Origin: Flavobacterium sp. GT3R68
GTDB lineage: Bacteria > Bacteroidota > Bacteroidia > Flavobacteriales > Flavobacteriaceae
DNA length: 64,000 nucleotides
Assembly: GCF_007109225.1 (NCBI RefSeq)
Contig: NZ_VJZK01000005.1
Coordinates: 153,455 to 217,454, forward strand
Reading direction: 5' to 3'
Position numbers and translations under genes: made by a program. Positions 57,202 through 64,000 of this stretch are shown here, one piece after another. Position 1 is the stretch's first letter. Each line of letters starts with the position of its first letter. The notes below the pieces were generated by a model. It did no database searches, was not told the DNA's origin, and saw nothing but the letters and a program-made list of their open reading frames with translations.

Positions 57202-58131
57202 ATGAAAAATACATTTAAAAAATTGTTTGTTTTTCTTTTGCTTGCCACTGCTGCTGCATCTTGCGATTCAGTAGGGGATGATAAGGAATTGAACTACGGA
57301 AACGGAGCGTATGTGGCGCAGTTCCCATTCGCTGAAAGCACAGGATACTTCTTGAAAGATGATGCTGTAATCTACGATTATAATGTACCTGTTCAATTAG
57401 TTGGTGGTAATGGTTTGGCTCTTACTAATGACGTAGTAGTTAGTTTTGAGCAGGTGACCTATGTTCCAGGAGTTGGGGATAACAAAGTCTCTGCTGTTGA
57501 AGGTGTTGATTTTGAATTCGTAAATACTGCGAACTCTTTCACAATTCCTGCTGGTAGTGCATTTGCTTCACTTCCAATTAGAGTTTTATCTGGTAATCTG
57601 AATGACCAAGCTCCTTCAGTTTTAGTTTTGAAGTTAACGGAAGTTGATGGATCAGGTACACCAGTTGTTGCTTCAGGAAATAAAGGTACAATTAGCCTTA
57701 TATTGCAAGGTACTTGTACTTCTGACTTAGCTGGAAACTATAAAAATGTAACAACTAGACTCTCTACGGGAGCGCAGTATAAATTTGATTTAGATGTTTT
57801 CGATGAACTTGACCTGGGTATTTACAACACTTCTTATGTTGGGCCTTACTACGGTTTAGGTCAGACTGCTGGATCTTCTGGTAATACTGTTCTTCTTGGT
57901 GGAACCGCTGATGCTGGTTATACGTTCAAAGAAGTTTGTGGTAGAGTAAAAGTTGAAACTCAGAACCTGGGTGGTGCATATTCTAACGAAGTTCGTCAGA
58001 GTGCTGCACAATATGCTGCTAGTTCAGTAAATCCTGACACTGGGGTGATTACAATTGAATATTCTATTTGGTTTACTGGTAATACTGTAGAAAGAAAATT
58101 CAGAAGTATTTACACAAAATTAATACCGTAA
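57202..58131 (+). CDS. SusCD-associated lipoprotein A
   Basis: The 309-residue lipoprotein has signal with lipobox AAASC (Cys about 20). The N-terminal half looks like an immunoglobulin-like domain of the DUF1735/DUF4843-like type (VVSFEQVTY, VEGVDFEFVN, FTIPAGSAFASLPIRVLSG). The C-terminal half has a Tyr/Gly-rich beta-fold. It lies 12 bases after susD. Such outer-surface lipoproteins often help bind the substrate in Sus-like systems. The ligand is unknown. Confidence 0.75.
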   Translation: MKNTFKKLFVFLLLATAAASCDSVGDDKELNYGNGAYVAQFPFAESTGYFLKDDAVIYDYNVPVQLVGGNGLALTNDVVVSFEQVTYVPGVGDNKVSAVEGVDFEFVNTANSFTIPAGSAFASLPIRVLSGNLNDQAPSVLVLKLTEVDGSGTPVVASGNKGTISLILQGTCTSDLAGNYKNVTTRLSTGAQYKFDLDVFDELDLGIYNTSYVGPYYGLGQTAGSSGNTVLLGGTADAGYTFKEVCGRVKVETQNLGGAYSNEVRQSAAQYAASSVNPDTGVITIEYSIWFTGNTVERKFRSIYTKLIP

Positions 58132-58162
58132 ATCAATTAATTAATTTTAATTTAAAAATAAA

Positions 58163-59191
58163 ATGAAAAATAAATTTTCAAAAATTATAGGGTTATTTGC
58201 TTTCGCAGCGATGGTATCATCATGTGATCAAGGCGAAGATATTGCCCCAATTGTTGACTTGAATAAGCCGACAATGACGATTACTGCTGATGCAGCAGTT
58301 ACAGTGGATGAGGGTGCAATCATCCCTGTAACATTCACCTTGAGCGCTCCTGTTGGAGAAGAATTCAGGGTGTATATTATGCTAGAGCAATCGAGTACTG
58401 CGAATGGACTTGACAGTGATGTTAAAGAGGCTTACCAAAATAATGCTTTTCAAAAAACCATTAAGATTCCTCCTTTCGTAACTACTTTCACAACTTTTAT
58501 TGAAATTAAAGAAGATGTTGATGCTGAAGCATTGGAGCATTTGATTGTTACTATTGGAGATACAAGAACTACTGCGGTTATTTTTGAACCTAAAACTATC
58601 GATGTTAGTATTAACAATGTTGTAGCAAATGCATTGGTATTGGATTTCCATTTTGATAAAACTTTTGGTGTAAACGGTTATTCTAATACATTATGTAATA
58701 TCGTTAGTGATCCAAATGTAACCGGTACGGCAGATAAATATGATATCGATTTCATCGTTTATGACGAAAACGGTGTTGCTGTTAATAACCCGGGAGCTAC
58801 GGGTGCTCAAACTGGTGCTTGTACAGAATCATTGACTTTCAAGTTAGCTGATTATGCAGACGGTAGATATGATATCTATGAGTACTTGTATGGAAATGCT
58901 AGTTTGGATTTAGCTGGATTAACTTTTCCTTTATTGGGATTAGCGCAATTCGATATTCCAATTACTGTAGATTATTCAAGATCTGGTTCTATCAATGGTG
59001 TTTACACTCAGGAATCTGCTAACTTCTTTAATTCAAATACTCCGGTAGATACTGAAAACTATGTGATGTCGGTGGTTATTGCTACAGATGCTAACGGTGT
59101 TCGTACATTTACTATCCAGAATGGTGCAGGAATTGTTTCTGCTACTGGAAAACAGGTAAAAAAATCTGGTCACATCAACAGAAGAAAATAA
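58163..59191 (+). CDS. SusCD-associated lipoprotein B (Calx-beta-like)
   Basis: The 342-residue lipoprotein has lipobox VSSC (Cys about 21). The first domain (about 35-145) resembles a Calx-beta or similar Ig-like fold, with TVDEGAIIPVTFTLSAPVG and EIKEDVDAEALEHLIVTIGD. The second part (about 150-340) shares the LADYADGRYDIYEYLYGN pattern of extracytoplasmic beta domains. It is the last gene of the SusCD run and is followed by a strong terminator. It is likely a surface accessory binding protein, by context. Confidence 0.72.
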   Translation: MKNKFSKIIGLFAFAAMVSSCDQGEDIAPIVDLNKPTMTITADAAVTVDEGAIIPVTFTLSAPVGEEFRVYIMLEQSSTANGLDSDVKEAYQNNAFQKTIKIPPFVTTFTTFIEIKEDVDAEALEHLIVTIGDTRTTAVIFEPKTIDVSINNVVANALVLDFHFDKTFGVNGYSNTLCNIVSDPNVTGTADKYDIDFIVYDENGVAVNNPGATGAQTGACTESLTFKLADYADGRYDIYEYLYGNASLDLAGLTFPLLGLAQFDIPITVDYSRSGSINGVYTQESANFFNSNTPVDTENYVMSVVIATDANGVRTFTIQNGAGIVSATGKQVKKSGHINRRK

Positions 59192-59213
59192 TCTTTTCTT
59201 AATTGATAAATCT

Positions 59214-59244
59214 AAAACGCCTTGCTTATGCAAGGCGTTTTTAT
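59214..59244 (+). terminator. terminator of the SusCD operon
   Basis: AAAACGCCTTGC and GCAAGGCGTTTTT form a 9-11 bp stem around TTAT, with a T-rich tail. Confidence 0.9.
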
Positions 59245-59326
59245 TTTTAGTAATATTCAAGTTTTATAGTTTATATAAACCCATTATTAAATCCATTTCT
59301 ATATTTTTGTACATTACTTTTTAATT

Positions 59327-61276
59327 ATGAAAATATTCTTTTCTTTCTTTATATTTCTGTTGACTTTTTCCGCCATCGCTCAGGAGGAAGAATTGTCCAA
59401 AAAAATTAAGGAAAATAACAATCAGGTTGTGCTCGATAAAACAAAGGCCACAATCGATCAATACAGGATTATCTCGCTGGAACGAGATACGACCTATGTT
59501 GATACTTCATTAACCATTCAGGATGAATATGAATATAATTATCTTCGAAAGGACAATTTCGGACTGTTGCCATTTGCTAACGAGGGACAGACCTACAATA
59601 CCCTTCAATACAGTCTGACACAATTCTCCCCATACCCGGAATTCGGCTTCAAAGCCAAACATTTCAATTTTTTGGAAGCCAGTCAGGTTAAATACTATTC
59701 GGTAGCGACTCCGTTAACCGAATTGTACTTCAAGACCGTAATGGAACAGGGACAGAACCTGGATGCATTTATTACTTTGAATACTTCGGCCCGTTTTAAT
59801 TTTTCGATTGCCTATAAAGGACTTCGCTCCTTAGGGAAGTATATCAATCAATTGTCCAGTACGGGAAATTTTAGATTTACCACCAGTTACAACACCTTAA
59901 ATAAGAGATATTTTGTAAATGCCCATTTCACCGCGCAGGATATACTCAATGGGGAAAATGGCGGAATCACTACAACCGAAGATTTTGAGAGTGGGGATGG
60001 CACTTATAAAAACCGCGCTCGATTGAATGTCTATTTCAAAGATGCCAAATCTTTCCTGCGTGGAAACCGGACTTTTATTGATCACAGTTTCCAAATCAAT
60101 GGTAAGAAAGGCAGTAACAACCTATACCTGACCCACCAGTTCAATTACGAACATAAATTTTTTGAATTCAACCAACCAACCATAGCCACGACCATTATTT
60201 CTTCGAGCGTTTCGGAACCAACTATTGTATTTAACAGATTCGGGAAAACCTACGTTGGCAGCAATATCAATGATCAGACCCGCTATGATAAAATGTACAA
60301 CCGAATTGGTGTGGCTTATGAAAATAGGACTCTCGGCAAATTTCTCTTTTTTGTAGACGACTTCATGTATGACTACTATTACAACTCAACGCTTTATCTA
60401 TCTGCTGCCCCAACTATTCCGAATCGATTAAATGACAGGATTAACAGCGTTGGTGGCCAGTACGAATACATTAAAAACAAATGGAATGGGAAATTCCTGT
60501 ATTCTAAATCGATTTCTGATCAGGATTTGTCCAATCTTGACGCCCGGTTGAATTACAAGTTTAACGACAAAAACAGTCTGAGTTTCCAATATCAGAACAT
60601 CAATAAACTGCCGGATCATATTTATAATTTGCATCAAAGCAGTTATATCAGCTACAACTGGTATCACGATTTTAAAAACGAAAAAGTAAACAACATCAAG
60701 GCCGAAGTCCTGACGCAATATGCAAGCGCATCGGTTCAGCTTACGACATTAAACGATCATCTGTATTTCAGTAACGATGGCATTGGGAAAGAGCAGTTGG
60801 TCTCGCCAAAGCAATATGACAAGACCATTAATTATCTTTCATTGAAGGTCAGCAAGGAATTCAAATTCCGGAAATTTGCACTTGACAATACCATCCTGTA
60901 TCAAAAAACCGATCAGCCGGACAACATCCTGAATGTGCCGCAAATCGTTACCCGAAATACGTTGTACTATTCAGATCACGTGTTCAAAAGAGCGATGTAT
61001 TTACAGACCGGAATTATATTGAATTATTTCACTAAATATTATGCCAACGATTACAATCCGATAATAGGAGAATTTTTTATCCAGCAGCAAAAGAAAATCG
61101 GTGCATTCCCAACCGTGGATTTCTTTATCAACGCCCGTGTCCGTCAAACCCGCATTTACCTCAAGGCTGAGCATTTTAATTCTGCCTGGACTGGAAATGA
61201 TTTTTATTCAGCGCCCAATTATCCTTACCGGGATTTTATGGTCCGTTTCGGCCTGATATGGAATTTCTTTCAATAA
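59327..61276 (+). CDS. putative porin (Bacteroidota family)
   Basis: The 649-residue outer membrane protein has a signal peptide (about 1-18, ending AIAQ). A charged segment and then a long alternating hydrophobic/aromatic barrel follow. It resembles the Bacteroidota putative porin family, including the N-terminal RKDNFGLLPFANEGQ and C-terminal YPYRDFMVRFGLIWNFF, whose terminal Phe suits BAM insertion. A -7-like TATTTTTG lies at 59302-59309. It precedes the cystathionine beta-synthase-like gene but is separated from it by a repeat. The substrate is unknown. Confidence 0.8.
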   Translation: MKIFFSFFIFLLTFSAIAQEEELSKKIKENNNQVVLDKTKATIDQYRIISLERDTTYVDTSLTIQDEYEYNYLRKDNFGLLPFANEGQTYNTLQYSLTQFSPYPEFGFKAKHFNFLEASQVKYYSVATPLTELYFKTVMEQGQNLDAFITLNTSARFNFSIAYKGLRSLGKYINQLSSTGNFRFTTSYNTLNKRYFVNAHFTAQDILNGENGGITTTEDFESGDGTYKNRARLNVYFKDAKSFLRGNRTFIDHSFQINGKKGSNNLYLTHQFNYEHKFFEFNQPTIATTIISSSVSEPTIVFNRFGKTYVGSNINDQTRYDKMYNRIGVAYENRTLGKFLFFVDDFMYDYYYNSTLYLSAAPTIPNRLNDRINSVGGQYEYIKNKWNGKFLYSKSISDQDLSNLDARLNYKFNDKNSLSFQYQNINKLPDHIYNLHQSSYISYNWYHDFKNEKVNNIKAEVLTQYASASVQLTTLNDHLYFSNDGIGKEQLVSPKQYDKTINYLSLKVSKEFKFRKFALDNTILYQKTDQPDNILNVPQIVTRNTLYYSDHVFKRAMYLQTGIILNYFTKYYANDYNPIIGEFFIQQQKKIGAFPTVDFFINARVRQTRIYLKAEHFNSAWTGNDFYSAPNYPYRDFMVRFGLIWNFFQ

Positions 61277-61301
61277 TCATTTTTAAGATAAAAGCATAGT
61301 C

Positions 61302-61403
61302 ATTGCGAAGATGTGAATCTGGGCGTTTTAACGCGCTCTCCGCTATATCTTTACTTGCTTAAAGAAAGCAAGCAAAGGATGCCGCTGCCATCACGAACGC
61401 AAT
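61302..61403 (-). repeat. dispersed intergenic hairpin repeat, copy 3
   Basis: On the minus strand the order is TGATGGCAGCGGCATCC, a hairpin made from CTTGCTT/AAGCAAG, then AAAGATATAGCGGAGAGC, as in copies 1 and 2. This copy is bounded by short inverted ends ATTGCG (61302-61307) and CGCAAT (61398-61403). A GCGTT/AACGC hairpin is also present. It lies between the porin and the CBS-like gene. Confidence 0.75.
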
Positions 61404-61435
61404 CCCGGACATAAGGCTATTTTGAATAAAACAAT

Positions 61436-61443
61436 TATATTTG
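61436..61443 (+). promoter_or_regulatory. -7 promoter element of the cystathionine beta-synthase-like gene
   Basis: TATATTTG is an exact TAnnTTTG, 24 bases before the ATG at 61468. Confidence 0.5.
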
Positions 61444-61467
61444 CATTTTTAAACATAGAAACTCAAA

Positions 61468-62829
61468 ATGAAATACGCAGAAAATATATTAGAAACTATC
61501 GGTAACACACCTTTAGTGAAGTTAAATAAAGTCACCAAAGAAGTGGATGCCCTGGTTTTGGCCAAAGTGGAAACTTTTAATCCCGGAAACTCCGTTAAGG
61601 ACCGTATGGCTGTAAAGATGATTGAAGATGCGGAAGCCAACGGATTATTAAAACCAGGCGGAACAATCATCGAGGGAACTTCCGGAAATACTGGTATGGG
61701 CCTGGCCTTAGTAGCGATTGTCAAAGGATACAAGTTAATCTGTGTGATTTCAGATAAACAGTCCAAAGAAAAAACAGATATCCTTCGTGCCGTAGGCGCT
61801 AAAGTAATTGTATGCCCTACAGACGTTGAACCAACCGATCCCCGCTCATACTATTCAGTATCCAAAAAATTAGGGGAAGAAACGCCTAATTCATGGTATG
61901 TGAACCAATATGACAATCCATCGAATTCCATTGCCCATTACGAGCAGACCGGTCCTGAAATCTGGGAACAGACCGACGGAAAGATTACTCATTTCGTAGT
62001 TGGGGTAGGAACCGGAGGAACTATTTCCGGAGTTGGAAAATATCTAAAAGAAAAAAACCCAAACATTAAGATTTGGGGTGTGGATACATATGGATCTGTT
62101 TTCAAAAAATACCATGAAACCGGAATCTTTGATGAAAATGAAATCTACTCTTACAGTACCGAAGGAATCGGGGAAGACATTCTTCCTAAAAACGTTGATT
62201 TCTCCTTGATTGACGGCTTTACTAAAGTTACAGATAAGGACGCCGCAGTATATACCCGTAAAATTGCTTTGGAAGAAGGGATTTTTGTAGGGAATTCAGC
62301 CGGTTCTGCTATCAAAGGATTATTGCAGCTGAAGGAACACTTCAAACCGGAAGATGTCGTAGTGGTGTTATTTCATGATAGCGGAAGCCGTTACGTGGGT
62401 AAAATGTTTAACGACGACTGGATGCGTGAAAGAGGCTTCCTGGACGAAGATATTACTAAAGCCGAAGATGTTATTAAAGATCATATCGATAAGCCGTTAG
62501 TAATCGTTCGTACTGAAGAATTGGTGTCCCACGCCATTGAACGCATGCGCAAATTTAAAATCTCGCAAATTCCGGTAGTGGATATCAATGGGTTTGTAGG
62601 CTCGATAGACGAGACCAATTTGTTTCAGAGTTATGTAACCGACAAAAGTATTGCTGATAAGCCTATTCGGGAAATTATGGGCAAACCATATCCAATTGTA
62701 ATGGCTACTGCTGCAATCGAAGATGTTTCCAAATTGTTTTCTAAAGACAATCAGGCCGTTTTGGTGGATTTAGGAAATCATAAATTCCATATTATCACTA
62801 AATATGATATGATTGGTTCTATAAAGTAG
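61468..62829 (+). CDS. cystathionine beta-synthase-like PLP enzyme with CBS domains
   Basis: The 453-residue protein has a fold-type II PLP domain (about 1-310) with the lysine K44 in NPGNSVKDRM, the substrate loop EGTSGNTGMGLA, and the VGTGGTISGVG phosphate loop. Two C-terminal CBS domains follow (about 335-450). This domain order is that of cystathionine beta-synthase rather than plain cysteine synthase, though some O-acetylserine sulfhydrylases are similar. It likely condenses serine or O-acetylserine with a thiol in sulfur metabolism, with the CBS pair as a nucleotide or SAM sensor. It has no haem-binding N-terminus. A strong terminator follows. Confidence 0.9.
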   Translation: MKYAENILETIGNTPLVKLNKVTKEVDALVLAKVETFNPGNSVKDRMAVKMIEDAEANGLLKPGGTIIEGTSGNTGMGLALVAIVKGYKLICVISDKQSKEKTDILRAVGAKVIVCPTDVEPTDPRSYYSVSKKLGEETPNSWYVNQYDNPSNSIAHYEQTGPEIWEQTDGKITHFVVGVGTGGTISGVGKYLKEKNPNIKIWGVDTYGSVFKKYHETGIFDENEIYSYSTEGIGEDILPKNVDFSLIDGFTKVTDKDAAVYTRKIALEEGIFVGNSAGSAIKGLLQLKEHFKPEDVVVVLFHDSGSRYVGKMFNDDWMRERGFLDEDITKAEDVIKDHIDKPLVIVRTEELVSHAIERMRKFKISQIPVVDINGFVGSIDETNLFQSYVTDKSIADKPIREIMGKPYPIVMATAAIEDVSKLFSKDNQAVLVDLGNHKFHIITKYDMIGSIK

Positions 62830-62854
62830 GACTAATAAGCATAACTTCATAATT

Positions 62855-62892
62855 TGCCGCTACACCGGTCCTCTGGTGAAAGCGGCATTTTT
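62855..62892 (+). terminator. terminator of the CBS-like gene
   Basis: TGCCGCT (62855-62861) pairs with AGCGGCA (62881-62887), with an inner CACCGG/CTGGTG stem and a following T5 run. Confidence 0.85.
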
Positions 62893-62908
62893 AACTTAAA
62901 TCAGCACA

Positions 62909-63391
62909 ATGACTTTTACCGCTATAGATTTTGAAACCGCAACAGCCTTTCATCCGTGTTCCGTTGGAATTGTAACAGTGGAGAATGGCGTGATCGTGGA
63001 TGAATTTGTAAGCCTGATAAAACCGCCCAATAATGTGTATTCCCCATTTACCATTCAGGTTCACGGGATATATCCAAGGGATACGGTCAATGCCAAATCC
63101 TTTGCGCAGGTATTTCCCGAAATTCAAAAACGTCTTCAGAACCGGATTGTCGTTGCCCATAATGAAAGCTTCGACCGGAATGTCCTTACCAAGTCCATGG
63201 CACTTCATAATTTGGAATATGCTGATTTAAATATTGCTCATCGTTGGGAATGCACGGTAAAAATCTACAAAGCCAAGGGACTCAAACCAACCAAACTCAG
63301 TGATTGCTGCAGGGCGATGCAGATTACACTGAACCATCATGAGGCCTTGTCCGATGCACGTGCCTGTGCAAAACTCTACCTGATGAAATAA
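62909..63391 (+). CDS. DnaQ-like 3'-5' exonuclease
   Basis: The 160-residue protein has the DEDDh exonuclease fold. AIDFETAT holds the first Asp/Glu, VAHNESFDRNVL holds the next Asp, and HEALSDARACAKL holds the His and final Asp. It covers only the catalytic domain, as in proteins annotated as DNA polymerase III epsilon-like. It is not the replicative epsilon subunit by itself. The substrate (DNA or RNA) is open. It lies 79 bases after the CBS-like gene but behind its terminator. Confidence 0.88.
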   Translation: MTFTAIDFETATAFHPCSVGIVTVENGVIVDEFVSLIKPPNNVYSPFTIQVHGIYPRDTVNAKSFAQVFPEIQKRLQNRIVVAHNESFDRNVLTKSMALHNLEYADLNIAHRWECTVKIYKAKGLKPTKLSDCCRAMQITLNHHEALSDARACAKLYLMK

Positions 63392-63475
63392 TTTTGTAAG
63401 AAAATAGTTACTTTTTAAACTTTTTGTATTACCTTAGTAATTCGTAAACGCCAGAGTAATTATTTTTAAGCCAAA

Positions 63476-64000
63476 ATGAAAGAAGATTTCCTCCACTATC
63501 TGTGGAAATATAAGAAGTTTGATACCGCAAATTTGCGCACTGCTCAGGGGGAAGATATTTTACTCATTGATGGTGGTCAATATCTTCAATTGGCAGGACC
63601 GGATTTTTTCAATGCCCAACTTATTATTGGGAACCAAAAGTGGGCAGGTAATGTAGAAATCCATATCAAATCATCGGATTGGTATTTGCACCATCACGAA
63701 ACAGATGCTGCTTACGAAAATGTTATTCTACATGTGGTCTGGGAACATGATGCGGAAATTTTCAGAATTAATAACACTGAAATACCGGTTTTGGAACTTA
63801 AGAATCATGTCCCAAAAGATACTTTAAGCAATTATCATTCATTACTTACTCCAAAATCCTGGATTTTCTGCGAAAAACAAATCGCCACTATTGATGCTTT
63901 TCATTTCACCAATTGGCAGGAACGATTGTTTTTTGAAAGATTGGAACGAAAATCAAAACCGATACAGGACTTATTGGAAAGCACCAAACAGGATTGGGAA
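63476..64000 (+). CDS. DUF2851 family protein (partial, 5' part)
   Basis: An open frame of 175 codons runs from the ATG at 63476 to the window edge without a stop. It begins MKEDFLHYLWKYKKFDTANL and continues with LAGPDFFNAQLIIGN, GNVEIHIKSSDWYLHHH and VILHVVWEHDAEI. These are hallmarks of DUF2851, a Bacteroidota family of about 420 residues without known function, so well over half of the gene is missing here. The start is supported by the conserved N-terminus. Confidence 0.88.
   Translation, partial: MKEDFLHYLWKYKKFDTANLRTAQGEDILLIDGGQYLQLAGPDFFNAQLIIGNQKWAGNVEIHIKSSDWYLHHHETDAAYENVILHVVWEHDAEIFRINNTEIPVLELKNHVPKDTLSNYHSLLTPKSWIFCEKQIATIDAFHFTNWQERLFFERLERKSKPIQDLLESTKQDWE

Overview
The window reads as a chromosomal segment of a Bacteroidota member, most likely family Flavobacteriaceae (Flavobacterium or a close relative). 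The evidence is an AT-rich genome, several promoters of the Bacteroidota form TTTG-N19-TAnnTTTG, a SusC/SusD pair, proteins with C-terminal type IX secretion (T9SS) sorting domains, and families typical of the phylum (GSCFA, DUF4230, DUF5522, DUF2851, putative porin). No phage, transposase, integrase, CRISPR array or rRNA operon was seen.

Layout. 1-2.6 kb: initiator tRNA, then the ribosome-assembly GTPases era and der. 2.7-5.5 kb: an outer-membrane beta-barrel protein. 5.5-8.7 kb (minus): a compact run M23 peptidase, MerR regulator, LemA and two TPM-domain proteins, probably envelope related. 9.0-15.2 kb: alaS, two paralogous YD-repeat-like lipoproteins, a GSCFA protein and a DUF4230 protein. 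15.3-20.5 kb (minus): long aromatic amino acid hydroxylase, truncated haemoglobin, DUF4136 lipoprotein, urocanate hydratase, and a 59-residue Cys-rich DUF5522 protein. Hydroxylase and urocanase point to use of aromatic amino acids and histidine.

20.6-43.2 kb is a surface-protein island of more than 20 kb: a small HExxH protein, four tandem paralogous secreted proteins, two giant modular T9SS cargo proteins (about 2100 and 2280 residues, with Gly-rich, Fn3-like and GEVED modules), and a 610-residue T9SS protein that shares a C-terminal module with the giants. A four-unit 20/21-bp tandem motif lies between the second giant and the 610-residue gene and looks regulatory.

43.3-52.4 kb is housekeeping: a PLP desulfhydrase/deaminase, a LysM glucosaminidase and hemL; two small secreted helical proteins; lysS; a zinc alcohol/formaldehyde dehydrogenase; lipB and rnhB. 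52.6-59.2 kb is a SusC-SusD-lipoprotein-lipoprotein uptake locus with no enzyme or regulator beside it. 59.3-64 kb holds a putative porin, a cystathionine beta-synthase-like enzyme with CBS domains, a DnaQ-like exonuclease and the start of a DUF2851 gene that runs off the window.

Four copies of one hairpin-bearing intergenic repeat (near 1.1, 8.9, 17.1 and 61.3 kb) punctuate the segment. The most unusual items are this repeat, the 20/21-bp motif array, the tandem paralog array with a recent internal 396-bp duplication, and the shared modules of the giant T9SS proteins. No clearly new defence or mobile system was found.
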